Of a DNA stretch of 57,912 nt, positions 1 to 8,259 are shown in pieces. Below the pieces are notes generated by a model. It saw only the letters and a list, made by a program, of their open reading frames with translations. It searched no databases and was not told the DNA's origin. The position numbers and the translations under genes are program-made. The DNA comes from Faecalicatena contorta (GTDB lineage: Bacteria; Bacillota; Clostridia; Lachnospirales; Lachnospiraceae): NCBI RefSeq assembly GCF_021531975.1, contig NZ_JAFBIY010000009.1:1-57912 (forward strand), given 5' to 3'. Position 1 is the stretch's first letter; every line of letters begins with the position of its first letter.

Positions 1-245
1 TGGAAACACTTGAGCTATGCGGCTTCAGTATTTTGGCTGAGACATTACAAGTGACGCGAGACAGCTGAGCTTGGGGAAACGTGGAAGAGCGTTACAAACG
101 GTTGCAGAAAAAGCTGATATAACTTCGGTTACGAATGTTATATCAGCTTTTGATGTTTACCGTTTGTCAGCGACTGGTTCGTTTTTCAAAGTTCTGCTGT
201 CTCGCGTCACTGTTCTGCCTCAGATAAAATCTCTGAACTAAATTC
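1..245 (+). repeat. Foldback repeat, copy A (left end cut by window edge)
   Basis: This is one of three related copies of a long imperfect palindrome; the others are at 26640-26972 and, inverted, at 57367-57912. The arms carry a perfect 15-bp core, GTGACGCGAGACAGC at 51-65 pairing with 196-210. A second paired block, ACAAACGG, lies at 94-101 and 160-167. A 15-bp apical stem (109-123 with 137-151) closes on a TTCG/CGAA mini-hairpin. The right border, ending CTGAACnAAATTC, is the same in all copies. The match to copies B and C starts at base 1, so the element continues to the left of the window. No reading frame crosses it. Whether it is a mobile element, a structured RNA or both is not known. 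Confidence 0.85.
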
Positions 246-298
246 TTATAAAAACCACTTGCCATACTTTTATTTAACTGCTATACTTTTCTCACATC

Positions 299-347
299 AA
301 AATCAGAGCTTTTTATTCAAAACTTCCAAGCTCTTTATTCTGATTTT
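299..347. other. Hairpin in the gap before the Rpn-like gene
   Basis: An inverted repeat pairs AAAATCAG (299-306) with CTGATTTT (340-347), and AGAGCTT (305-311) with AAGCTCT (328-334). It has no clear terminating T-run on the + strand. It lies between foldback copy A and the promoter of the next gene. The rest of 246-451 is AT-rich with nothing recognisable. Confidence 0.45.
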
Positions 348-451
348 CATTGCCGGTCGGCAGGGATTTCAAATTTGATGAACGATTGAAACTGAAAACA
401 GAGCAGAATATATACTATTATTATGATATTTGAGAGTTGTCTGATGTGGCG

Positions 452-480
452 TTGTCATTTGGGGTGTGGTTTGGTACAAT
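452..480 (+). promoter_or_regulatory. Sigma-A-type promoter for the Rpn-like gene
   Basis: TTGTCA (452-457) and TACAAT (475-480) are separated by 17 bp, about 58 bp upstream of the start codon. It matters because it suggests that the short Rpn-like gene is expressed in its own right and is not just a broken 3' end. Confidence 0.5.
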
Positions 481-538
481 AGCATCAAAGAGGGTTCCTG
501 GATATGCATAGTCATATATTCTGCGGAAAGGAGAAGAT

Positions 539-1120
539 ATGACTAAAAATCAGGCAGAATATGAACTGCAAAACCATGAAGCAAAAGATAACGGGGCGAA
601 ATATCTGGTGGTACCGCTTACATCTTATACTAACCAGGAGTTGATTGAGAAGCAGGATGAGCTTTCTTTGATATTTTTAATCAATAAGCTTCGCAGTTCA
701 GAGGAATTCAAGAATCTTAAGGAAGTTCCGAAGGAATATTTTGAACATCTGGGAGAACATACACCAGAATATTTATTGAAATTGATCAGTAAGATCATCG
801 CCGTCCTTTTGTATCGGATGAATGTCCCGCGAAAGGAGGTGGAGCAGTTTACTGACCAGATAGTGGGGAGGGAATTTGATATGTTGTTCGACAGCTTTGA
901 GGCATACGATGTGCAGGAGACGAGAAGAATCAGCCGGGAAGAGGGAGAAAATAGAAAACTCGTCCAATTGGTTTGTAAAAAGATGAAAAAAAACTATGCT
1001 GTATCAGAAATTGCAGATTTGTTGGAGGAGGATGAAAAAAACATACAGGAAATCGTTGATGTGGCAGTGAAATACGCGCCGGATTATGATGTTGACAGGA
1101 TTATGGAAGAGATGAGATAA
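539..1120 (+). CDS. Free-standing C-terminal region of an Rpn-family nuclease/transposase protein
   Basis: The 193-residue protein resembles the C-terminal half of Lachnospiraceae Rpn-family (PD-(D/E)XK) proteins. The recognisable stretch runs from YTNQELIEKQDE through HTPEYLLK and VLLYRMNVP to a charged tail with RREEGE-like residues. The N-terminal nuclease domain with its catalytic D...E-x-K residues is absent, so no nuclease activity is expected. The start is well supported: an AAAGGAG ribosome binding site precedes the ATG, with a plausible promoter further up. It could be a degraded gene. It could also be a functional short form; in E. coli, internal C-terminal products of rpn genes have been reported to restrain the full-length toxin. 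Family assignment is from pattern recognition; function is inferred. Confidence 0.6.
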   Translation: MTKNQAEYELQNHEAKDNGAKYLVVPLTSYTNQELIEKQDELSLIFLINKLRSSEEFKNLKEVPKEYFEHLGEHTPEYLLKLISKIIAVLLYRMNVPRKEVEQFTDQIVGREFDMLFDSFEAYDVQETRRISREEGENRKLVQLVCKKMKKNYAVSEIADLLEEDEKNIQEIVDVAVKYAPDYDVDRIMEEMR

Positions 1121-1126
1121 GATAAG

Positions 1127-1164
1127 AAAAAAAGACAACCACATGACGGTATGGTTGTCTTTTG
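1127..1164. terminator. Bidirectional terminator between the Rpn-like gene and rpsT
   Basis: AAAGACAACC (1131-1140) pairs with GGTTGTCTTT (1153-1162) around a 12-nt loop. A-runs on the left and T-runs on the right allow use on both strands, which fits its place between two convergent genes. Confidence 0.8.
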
Positions 1165-1179
1165 CATTTCTATGAATAA

Positions 1180-1443
1180 TTAAGCAATTCCGTTAACAGC
1201 TTTTGCTAAACGGGAAATCTTTCTTGCGCATGTGTTTTTGTGATAAACACCCTTGCTTCCTGCTTTGTTGATTTCAACGATTGCAGTGTGCAGTGCAGCC
1301 TTAGCAGCTTCTGCATCATTGTTTGCTACAGCAACTTCAACTTTCTTAATGCAAGTTTTTACTTTAGATTTAATTGCTTTATTTCTAGCAGCCTTTGTTT
1401 CGTTTACTAAGATTCTTTTCTTTGCAGATTTAATGTTAGCCAA
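1180..1443 (-). CDS. rpsT: 30S ribosomal protein S20
   Basis: S20 is a small basic protein that binds 16S rRNA early in 30S assembly. Starting at the TTG codon at 1443-1441, the protein reads ANIKSAKKR at its N terminus and is 87 residues long, the usual S20 size. It is rich in Lys/Ala/Arg and ends in the typical RLAKAVN segment. GGAGGTG lies six bases before this TTG, so a longer frame opening at 1458 would place the ribosome binding site inside the gene. The gene is divergent from gpr, a common clostridial arrangement, and has its own promoter and leader hairpin. Confidence 0.96.
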   Translation of the reverse strand: MANIKSAKKRILVNETKAARNKAIKSKVKTCIKKVEVAVANNDAEAAKAALHTAIVEINKAGSKGVYHKNTCARKISRLAKAVNGIA

Positions 1444-1502
1444 TTTGTCCACCTCCAAATATCTATATTTCGATATATCCTCTTGTCAGATATCGATTCC
1501 AG

Positions 1503-1535
1503 TTCGTTAGAGCCGGACACGGACGTTCTAACGAA
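1503..1535 (-). promoter_or_regulatory. Hairpin in the rpsT 5' leader
   Basis: TTCGTTAGA (1503-1511) pairs perfectly with TCTAACGAA (1527-1535) around a 15-nt loop, in the untranslated leader about 60 bases ahead of the rpsT start. There is no U-run after it on the minus strand, so it does not look like a terminator. A role in S20 autoregulation is possible but unproven. Confidence 0.5.
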
Positions 1536-1547
1536 ACATACGAATTT

Positions 1548-1576
1548 ATTTTATTCCAAGGTCTTGATTCTGTCAA
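1548..1576 (-). promoter_or_regulatory. Sigma-A promoter of rpsT
   Basis: On the minus strand a perfect TTGACA (1576-1571) and TAAAAT (1553-1548) are spaced by 17 bp. This gives an untranslated leader of roughly 100 nt containing the hairpin at 1503-1535. Confidence 0.8.
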
Positions 1577-1644
1577 TACATATTTCCCGAAATATTGTAA
1601 AAACTAGCAATTAAATATGGCGAAATGAAGTGAGGAGCATGAAA

Positions 1645-2613
1645 ATGGTTGAGAAATATAGTATTAGAACGGATCTTGCTCTGGAACAGAGGGAGAGGTT
1701 CGAGTCGGATCATGTGGAGGTACAGGGGGTCGTACTGGAGGAAAGTTATGATGAGGAGCGTGAGATGCGGATTACGACAGTAAAGATTGAAACCGAAAAT
1801 GGTGCAAAGGTCATGGGGAAACCGGTTGGAACTTATATCACACTGGAAGCTCCGAATATGGCTGTGCCGGATGAAGATTACCACGAGGAGATCTCACGGG
1901 AGCTTGAAAAGTTCCTGAAGAATTTCCTGAAAAAGGAGAAAGAAGATGCCGCAGTGCTTGTTGTGGGACTGGGTAACCGTAAGGTCACGCCGGATGCGCT
2001 TGGTCCCTATGTAGTGGATAATCTGCGGATTACAAGGCATATCATGAAAGAATATGGGAAATATGCCATGGGAGAAGACCATGTGCAGATGGTCAGTGCC
2101 GTCGTGCCGGGTGTGATGGGACAGACGGGTATGGAGACAGTCGAGATTATTAAAGGCATTGTAAAAGAGACGAAGCCGGACGTGGTGATTGCGATTGATG
2201 CGCTTGCCGCAAGAAGTTCCAGAAGGCTGAACCGTACGATACAGATTGCGGATACCGGCATCAATCCGGGCTCAGGCGTGGGGAATCATCGAAGTGCGAT
2301 AACGATGGAGACGATAGGGGTGCCGGTGATTGCGATAGGGGTGCCGACGGTGGTAGATGCGGCTACAATTGTGAACGATACGATGGAAAACCTGCTTGCA
2401 GCACTGGAAAACTCGGAGGCTTTGAAGGGAATTGGTCTTGTAATGCAGGGATACAGTGCTGCGGAAAAATATGAGCTGGTAAGAGAATTGATTTCTCCAC
2501 ATCTTCATGGATTATTTGTGACACCGAAGGATATTGATGAGACAGTGAAGCGGATCGGCTATACGATTTCGGAAGCATTAAATAAGTTGTTTTCTGAAAG
2601 GACATGCACATAA
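1645..2613 (+). CDS. gpr: GPR endopeptidase (spore germination protease)
   Basis: GPR is made as a zymogen in the forespore and degrades small acid-soluble spore proteins during germination. The protein has the family's N-terminal YSIRTDLA motif, next to the known processing region. It also has the VGLGNRKVTPDALGP block, the PGVMGQTGMET block and the DALAARS segment, and it ends with a FVTPKDID motif. At 322 residues it is slightly shorter than the Bacillus enzyme. I chose the ATG at 1645 because GAGGAG (1632-1637) sits seven bases upstream; ATG 1639 and GTG 1630 are in frame but too close to it or overlapping it. spoIIP follows directly, as in many Firmicutes. Confidence 0.95.
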   Translation: MVEKYSIRTDLALEQRERFESDHVEVQGVVLEESYDEEREMRITTVKIETENGAKVMGKPVGTYITLEAPNMAVPDEDYHEEISRELEKFLKNFLKKEKEDAAVLVVGLGNRKVTPDALGPYVVDNLRITRHIMKEYGKYAMGEDHVQMVSAVVPGVMGQTGMETVEIIKGIVKETKPDVVIAIDALAARSSRRLNRTIQIADTGINPGSGVGNHRSAITMETIGVPVIAIGVPTVVDAATIVNDTMENLLAALENSEALKGIGLVMQGYSAAEKYELVRELISPHLHGLFVTPKDIDETVKRIGYTISEALNKLFSERTCT

Positions 2614-2667
2614 TGACGCTTCCCACATCATATAGTGTTAAGACCATGAAAGTGATGGAGTGATGAA

Positions 2668-3855
2668 TTGAAAAGGGGAAAGAGACTAAGCAGTGTTTTG
2701 ATGATTGCTGTTATGTGTATTTTGATCATATATGCCGGTATGTGGATTGGAGAGAAAAAGGACTGGGAAATCAGGAGTGGGATCACACTTCAGATGAATC
2801 GGAAAATATTTACGTATGCAGAAGAAAACTATCTGACCGGACTTTCTTTTGTGGGGCGGGAGCATGAGCTGTCTGCAGATGTATGGCTGTCAGAGCAGGT
2901 CATGCGAATGTTTCCCCTGGGGACTTATGTGCAGGGCAGGGAGAATATAGAAGTGGAGATCGAAGACAGTGAAACTTATGAGATGATTCTTGCAAAACAG
3001 GCGGGAGATGAAAATGCGGTGGATGAAAATGGAAATCTTATCGGAGATGGAGCGGAAGAGACTGTGACGGAAACCACCGGGAGTCTTACAGATATTTCTC
3101 TGGAGAAGCTGAAAAACTATGAGTATCTGCTTAGTACATTTTATACGGTAGACAGTACGACGATGACGAATGAAAATGAGATAAATGCGGAGAAATTATT
3201 GGGGAAAGATATGACGCTTCAGGATACTTCCGGGGGACCGAAGGTACTGATCTATCATACACATTCGCAGGAAGCGTTTGCAGATTCTGTGGCGGGGGAT
3301 GCCGGCACGACGATCATGGGAATGGGCTCATATCTGACGGAACTTCTGAACGCAGAAGGAATACCGGCCATGCATCACGAAGGTGTATACGATCTGATCG
3401 GAAGTAAACTCGACAGAAGTAAGGCGTACCAGCTGGCGGAGCCGGAGATTGAGAAAATATTGAGTGACAACCCGAGTATAGAGGTTGTGATTGATTTACA
3501 TAGAGACGGTGTGGCGAAGACGACACATCTGGTCACGGAGATTGATGGGAAACCGGTTGCCCAGATCATGTTTTTTAATGGACTTAGCCGGACAAAGGCG
3601 AATGGGGATATCGCGTATCTGGCCAATCCATATATCGAAGATAATCTTGCATTTTCTCTGCAGATGCAGTTGAAAGCTACGGAAATGTATCCCGGCTTTA
3701 CCAGAAGGATCTATCTGAAAGGTTATCGGTATAACATGCATCTGAAGCCCAAAACACTTCTCATTGAAGCGGGTGCACAGACAAACACGGTAGAGGAGAT
3801 GAGAAATGCTATGGAATATCTTGCAAAAACACTAGATAGTGTGCTGAAACCGTAA
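2668..3855 (+). CDS. spoIIP: Stage II sporulation protein P (peptidoglycan hydrolase)
   Basis: SpoIIP is the membrane-anchored amidase/endopeptidase of the DMP complex that drives septal thinning and engulfment. An N-terminal membrane segment (about residues 7-25) anchors it in the mother-cell membrane. The middle is an acidic linker. The C-terminal catalytic domain carries the family landmarks LIYHTHSQEAF, VVIDLHRDG and LLIEAGAQTNT. The start is a TTG with GGAG seven bases upstream. At 395 residues it is normal in length, and it is co-directional with gpr. Confidence 0.95.
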   Translation: MKRGKRLSSVLMIAVMCILIIYAGMWIGEKKDWEIRSGITLQMNRKIFTYAEENYLTGLSFVGREHELSADVWLSEQVMRMFPLGTYVQGRENIEVEIEDSETYEMILAKQAGDENAVDENGNLIGDGAEETVTETTGSLTDISLEKLKNYEYLLSTFYTVDSTTMTNENEINAEKLLGKDMTLQDTSGGPKVLIYHTHSQEAFADSVAGDAGTTIMGMGSYLTELLNAEGIPAMHHEGVYDLIGSKLDRSKAYQLAEPEIEKILSDNPSIEVVIDLHRDGVAKTTHLVTEIDGKPVAQIMFFNGLSRTKANGDIAYLANPYIEDNLAFSLQMQLKATEMYPGFTRRIYLKGYRYNMHLKPKTLLIEAGAQTNTVEEMRNAMEYLAKTLDSVLKP

Positions 3856-3932
3856 AAGATGTTTGATAAATACCATATTTCGTGGTATGATGATGGCAAT
3901 ATGGAAAAGTATGCTCGAAAGGATATAAGAGG

Positions 3933-5855
3933 ATGGCAAAGAAGAATACATATGATGCAGATAGTATTGCAATATTGGAAGGTCTGGAGGCGGTACGTAA
4001 GAGGCCGGGAATGTATATTGGCAGCGTTTCCACAAAAGGACTGAATCATCTGATCTATGAGATCGTGGACAATGCAGTGGATGAGCATCTGGCAGGCTAC
4101 TGTACAGAGATTCATGTAACTCTGGAAAAGGATGGCTCCGCTACAGTTTCAGATAACGGGCGAGGTGTGCCTGTAGATATGCATGCAAAAGGGGTGTCGG
4201 CAGAGCGAATCGTATTTACGACACTTCATGCAGGAGGAAAGTTTGATGATTCTGCATATAAGACCAGCGGTGGTCTGCATGGAGTCGGATCTTCGGTCGT
4301 AAATGCGCTGTCCACTTATATGGATGTAGAGATCAGCCGTGACGGTTATGTGCACCATGACAGATATGAAAGAGGTGTGCCGGTCATTGAGCTGGAAGAA
4401 GGACTGTTGCCGAAGATTGGCAAGACAAGAAAAACAGGAACCAGGATCAACTTCCTCCCGGACGACACCATTTTTGAAAAGACAAGATTCCGTGCGGAAG
4501 AAGTGAAGAGTCGTATGCATGAGACGACCTATCTCAATCCTGAGCTTACGATCGTATTCGAAGATCTGCGCGGTGAGCAGAAGGAGCACATTGTATTTCA
4601 TGAGCCGGACGGAATCCTTGGATTTATCAAAGACTTGAACGCCAAGAAAGAGGCAGTTCATGAACCAGTGTATTTTAAGGGGGAAGCAGAAGGAATTGCA
4701 GTGGAAGTGGCATTCCAGTATGTAAATGAGTTCCACGAAAATGTACTGGGATTCTGTAACAATATTTATAATGGTGAAGGCGGAACACATCTTACGGGCT
4801 TTAAGACAACATTTACAACCGTCATCAATCAGTATGCCAGAGAGCTGGGTATCCTGAAAGAAAAGGATGCGAATTTTACCGGTGCGGATATAAGAAATGG
4901 AATGACAGCGATCATTTCCATCAAGCATCCGGATCCAAGATTCGAAGGACAGACGAAGACAAAACTGGACAATCCAGATGCGGCAAAGGCAACCGGTAAG
5001 GTGACCGGCGATGAGATCGTACGCTATTTCGACCGTAATCTGGACAACTTGAAGAAAGTCATCGGATGCGCGGAGAAAGCGGCGAAGATCCGGAAGACAG
5101 AAGAAAAGGCGAAGACCAATCTTCTGACGAAACAGAAATATTCCTTTGACAGCAACGGAAAGCTCGCGAACTGTGAGAGCAGAGACGCTTCCAAATGCGA
5201 GATATTTATTGTTGAAGGAGATTCTGCCGGCGGTTCTGCGAAGACAGCCAGAGACCGCATGTATCAGGCGATTCTTCCGATCCGCGGTAAGATCCTGAAT
5301 GTAGAGAAGGCAAGTATCGACAAAGTACTTGCTAATGCAGAGATAAAGACAATGATCAACGCCTTCGGATGCGGCTTTTCCGAAGGTTACGGAAATGATT
5401 TTGATATCACAAAGCTTCGGTATGACAAAATCATCATTATGGCAGATGCCGACGTGGACGGAGCACATATTTCCACGCTGCTCCTGACACTGTTCTACCG
5501 CTTTATGCCGGAGCTCATATATGAGGGACATGTATATATTGCCATGCCGCCTCTTTATAAGGCCATGCCGAAGAAAGGGGAAGAAGAGTATCTGTATGAC
5601 GATAAGGCACTGGAAAGATACCGGAAGACACACGACGGCCCGTTCACTCTCCAGAGATATAAAGGACTTGGAGAAATGGATGCCGAACAGCTCTGGGAGA
5701 CGACATTGAACCCCGAGACAAGAATTCTTAAGCTGGTAGAGATTGAAGATGCGAGGATGGCGTCCAGCGTAACAGAGATGCTGATGGGAACGGAAGTGCC
5801 GCCGAGGCGGGCGTTTATTTACGAAAATGCGACCGAGGCTGAGCTGGATGTTTAA
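3933..5855 (+). CDS. parE: Type IIA topoisomerase subunit B (topoisomerase IV ParE-like)
   Basis: This is the ATPase/TOPRIM subunit of a type IIA DNA topoisomerase. The GHKL ATPase domain is at the N terminus, with EIVDNAVDEHLAG, the DNGRGVPVD loop and GGLHGVGSSVVNALS. It is followed by the transducer, and by the TOPRIM domain with EGDSAGGSAK and DADVDGAHI. The C terminus carries QRYKGLGEMD. The length (640 residues) suits both ParE and clostridial GyrB. ParE is favoured because the partner gene lacks a GyrA box and because the pair lies outside a dnaA-recF context. Its stop codon is shared with a repeat element that separates it from the A subunit. Confidence 0.85.
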   Translation: MAKKNTYDADSIAILEGLEAVRKRPGMYIGSVSTKGLNHLIYEIVDNAVDEHLAGYCTEIHVTLEKDGSATVSDNGRGVPVDMHAKGVSAERIVFTTLHAGGKFDDSAYKTSGGLHGVGSSVVNALSTYMDVEISRDGYVHHDRYERGVPVIELEEGLLPKIGKTRKTGTRINFLPDDTIFEKTRFRAEEVKSRMHETTYLNPELTIVFEDLRGEQKEHIVFHEPDGILGFIKDLNAKKEAVHEPVYFKGEAEGIAVEVAFQYVNEFHENVLGFCNNIYNGEGGTHLTGFKTTFTTVINQYARELGILKEKDANFTGADIRNGMTAIISIKHPDPRFEGQTKTKLDNPDAAKATGKVTGDEIVRYFDRNLDNLKKVIGCAEKAAKIRKTEEKAKTNLLTKQKYSFDSNGKLANCESRDASKCEIFIVEGDSAGGSAKTARDRMYQAILPIRGKILNVEKASIDKVLANAEIKTMINAFGCGFSEGYGNDFDITKLRYDKIIIMADADVDGAHISTLLLTLFYRFMPELIYEGHVYIAMPPLYKAMPKKGEEEYLYDDKALERYRKTHDGPFTLQRYKGLGEMDAEQLWETTLNPETRILKLVEIEDARMASSVTEMLMGTEVPPRRAFIYENATEAELDV

Positions 5856-5938
5856 TTGGGTACACCACATTTGTCATTTAGGTACACCACATTTTTTAAT
5901 TTGGGACGTAGACTTTTTTAAAAAGTCTACGTCCCAAA
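5853..5938 (+). repeat. Palindromic repeat element, copy 1
   Basis: It starts at the TAA stop of the upstream gene. Two 12-bp motifs lie 22 bp apart: GGGTACACCACA (5858-5869) and AGGTACACCACA (5880-5891). A perfect palindrome of 19-bp arms with one central base follows (5900-5938), containing GGGACGTAGAC and GTCTACGTCCC. The same architecture occurs inverted at 23709-23801. The palindrome could terminate or attenuate transcription between the two topoisomerase genes. It resembles REP-type elements; no transposase is linked in this window. Confidence 0.85.
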
Positions 5939-5953
5939 CAAAGGAGGAGTTAG

Positions 5954-8194
5954 ATGCAGGAATCACAGATTATCAGAACCGAGTATTCGGAAGTGATGAA
6001 GAAATCATATATTGACTATGCCATGAGTGTTATCGTTGCCCGTGCGCTGCCGGACGTGCGCGACGGTCTTAAGCCGGTGCAGAGAAGGACACTCTATGAT
6101 ATGCATGAGCTTGGCATTAAGTGGGACAAGCCATACCGTAAATGTGCCCGTATTGTCGGTGATACAATGGGTAAGTATCATCCACACGGTGACAGCTCGA
6201 TCTATGAAGCGCTGGTCGTTATGGCGCAGGATTTCAAAAAGGGTATGACGCTTGTGGACGGCCATGGTAATTTTGGCTCTATTGAAGGAGACGGCGCAGC
6301 TGCCATGCGTTATACGGAGGCAAGACTTGCGAAGATTACGCAGGAAGCGTATCTTGCGGATCTGGATAAGGATATTGTAAATTTTGTGCCGAACTTTGAT
6401 GAGACGGAGAAAGAGCCGGAGGTGCTTCCGGTACGTATTCCGAACCTGCTTGTTAATGGGGCGGAAGGTATTGCGGTCGGTATGGCGACGAGTATCCCGA
6501 CACATAACCTGGGCGAAGTTATTGATGCGGTTAAAGCTTACATGAAAAATGACGATATCAGCACAAAGCAGCTGATGAAATATGTGAAGGGGCCGGATTT
6601 CCCGACCGGCGGTATTGTCGTTAATAAGGATGAGCTTCTGGATATATATGAGACGGGTACCGGTAAGATCAAGATACGCGGTAAGGTGGAAGTGGAAGAA
6701 ATGAAGGGTGGCAAGAAGCGCCTGATCATTTCTGAGATTCCATATACAATGATTGGCGCGGGAATTGGAAAATTCCTGAATGATGTGTGTGCGCTTGTAG
6801 AGTCTAAGAAGACTTCTGACATCGTTGACATTTCCAATCAGTCTTCCAAGGAAGGTATCCGGATTGTTATTGAGCTGAAAAAAGGTGCAGATGTTGAGAA
6901 CCTGACAAACATGCTTTATAAGAAGACGCGTCTGGAAGATACCTTTGGGGTAAATATGCTGGCGGTCGCAGACGGCAGACCGGAGACGATGGGGCTTAAG
7001 AAGATTATTGAGCATCATGTGGATTTCCAGTTTGAGCTTGCAACGAGAAAATATAAGACGCTTCTTGCAAAAGAACTGGACAAAAAAGAGATTCAGGAAG
7101 GTCTTATCAAGGCGTGTGATGTCATAGATCTGATTATCGAAATCTTGCGGGGCAGTCAGTCTGTAAAAGATGCAAAAGCATGTCTGACCCAGGGCATTAC
7201 AGAGAATATTAAGTTTAAGTCCAGTATTTCAAAGAAAATGGCGGCTATGCTCCGTTTTACGGAACGTCAGGCGACTGCGATTCTGGAAATGCGTCTGTAT
7301 AAGCTTATTGGTCTGGAAATCGAAGCGCTTATGAAAGAGCATGAGGAAACGCTTAGGAATATTGAAAAATATGAGGATATTTTAAATAATTACGATTCCA
7401 TGGCGGAAGTGATTATTGAGGATCTGGAAAAAATCAAGAAAGAATTCGGACGTAAACGCCGTACTGTTGTGGAAAATGCAGAAGAGGCAGTCTATGAAGA
7501 GAAGAAGATCGAAGAGCAGGAAGTGGTATTCCTTATGGATCGTTTCGGCTATGCGAAGACGGTAGATGTTGCCACATATGAGAGAAATAAAGAGGCGGCA
7601 GATGCTGAGAATAAATATATTCTAAGCTGTATGAATACCGGCAGGCTCTGTGTATTTACAAATACAGGGAAAATGCATCAGATCAAGGTGCTGGATCTGC
7701 CGTTTGGCAAGTTCAGAGACAAAGGACTTCCTATTGATAATGTAAGTAATTATGACAGCACACAGGAAATGATTGTTTATATTTGTGACGCAGAGCAGAT
7801 GCGGTTTGCCCGACTCTTATTTGCAACGAAGCAGGGGATGATAAAGAAGGTAGAAGGCACGGAGTTCCAGGTGGCCAAACGTACCATTGCGGCGACAAAG
7901 CTGCAGGCGGAGGATGAAGTGGTCAGTGTACAGGTGATTACAGAGAATCAGCAGGTAGTAATGCAGACAAAGGAAGGATTCTTCCTGCGGTTTGCGGCAT
8001 CAGAAGTGTCAGAGAAGAAGAAAGGTGCTGTCGGTATCCGTGGTATACGCCTGAAGAGAAATGATGAACTGGAGCGGGTATATTTATTTGAAGAAGGTAC
8101 GGAGTGCAAGGTGCCTTATGGTGAACGGGAGGTAACGCTGAACCGGTTGAAAGCGTCAAAGAGGGACGGAACAGGATCGAAGATAAGAGGATAA
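5954..8194 (+). CDS. parC: Type IIA topoisomerase subunit A (topoisomerase IV ParC-like)
   Basis: This is the DNA-cleaving subunit that pairs with the product of the preceding gene. The winged-helix domain contains the quinolone-determining region [17 protein letters not shown], and the catalytic tyrosine lies in AAAMRYTE. A tower/coiled-coil region and a C-terminal beta-pinwheel follow. The first pinwheel repeat lacks the QRRGGKG GyrA box, which argues for topoisomerase IV and against gyrase. The late [10 protein letters not shown] stretch is a weaker box-like repeat. At 746 residues it is shorter than typical GyrA. The ribosome binding site is AAAGGAGG, just after the palindromic repeat. 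Confidence 0.85.
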   Translation: MQESQIIRTEYSEVMKKSYIDYAMSVIVARALPDVRDGLKPVQRRTLYDMHELGIKWDKPYRKCARIVGDTMGKYHPHGDSSIYEALVVMAQDFKKGMTLVDGHGNFGSIEGDGAAAMRYTEARLAKITQEAYLADLDKDIVNFVPNFDETEKEPEVLPVRIPNLLVNGAEGIAVGMATSIPTHNLGEVIDAVKAYMKNDDISTKQLMKYVKGPDFPTGGIVVNKDELLDIYETGTGKIKIRGKVEVEEMKGGKKRLIISEIPYTMIGAGIGKFLNDVCALVESKKTSDIVDISNQSSKEGIRIVIELKKGADVENLTNMLYKKTRLEDTFGVNMLAVADGRPETMGLKKIIEHHVDFQFELATRKYKTLLAKELDKKEIQEGLIKACDVIDLIIEILRGSQSVKDAKACLTQGITENIKFKSSISKKMAAMLRFTERQATAILEMRLYKLIGLEIEALMKEHEETLRNIEKYEDILNNYDSMAEVIIEDLEKIKKEFGRKRRTVVENAEEAVYEEKKIEEQEVVFLMDRFGYAKTVDVATYERNKEAADAENKYILSCMNTGRLCVFTNTGKMHQIKVLDLPFGKFRDKGLPIDNVSNYDSTQEMIVYICDAEQMRFARLLFATKQGMIKKVEGTEFQVAKRTIAATKLQAEDEVVSVQVITENQQVVMQTKEGFFLRFAASEVSEKKKGAVGIRGIRLKRNDELERVYLFEEGTECKVPYGEREVTLNRLKASKRDGTGSKIRG

Positions 8195-8199
8195 GTATA

Positions 8200-8228
8200 T
8201 TGACGTATGGATAAAATAAGGATAAAAT
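8200..8228 (+). promoter_or_regulatory. Sigma-A promoter for the HTH-Uma2 gene
   Basis: TTGACG (8200-8205) and TAAAAT (8223-8228) are 17 bp apart, immediately after the parC stop and about 32 bp before the next start codon. Confidence 0.6.
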
Positions 8229-8259
8229 ATGGATATATCCAGAATAATGAGGTGATTGT

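Noticed and set aside
4149-5870. A 573-residue open frame on the minus strand across the parE-like gene
   Set aside because: It runs antisense to a well-conserved topoisomerase gene, has no family pattern or ribosome binding site, and is explained by codon bias of the real gene.
3933-8194. Assignment of the topoisomerase pair as DNA gyrase
   Set aside because: The A subunit lacks the QRRGGKG GyrA box and is short, and the pair is not next to dnaA/dnaN/recF. Topoisomerase IV is the better reading, though some uncertainty remains.
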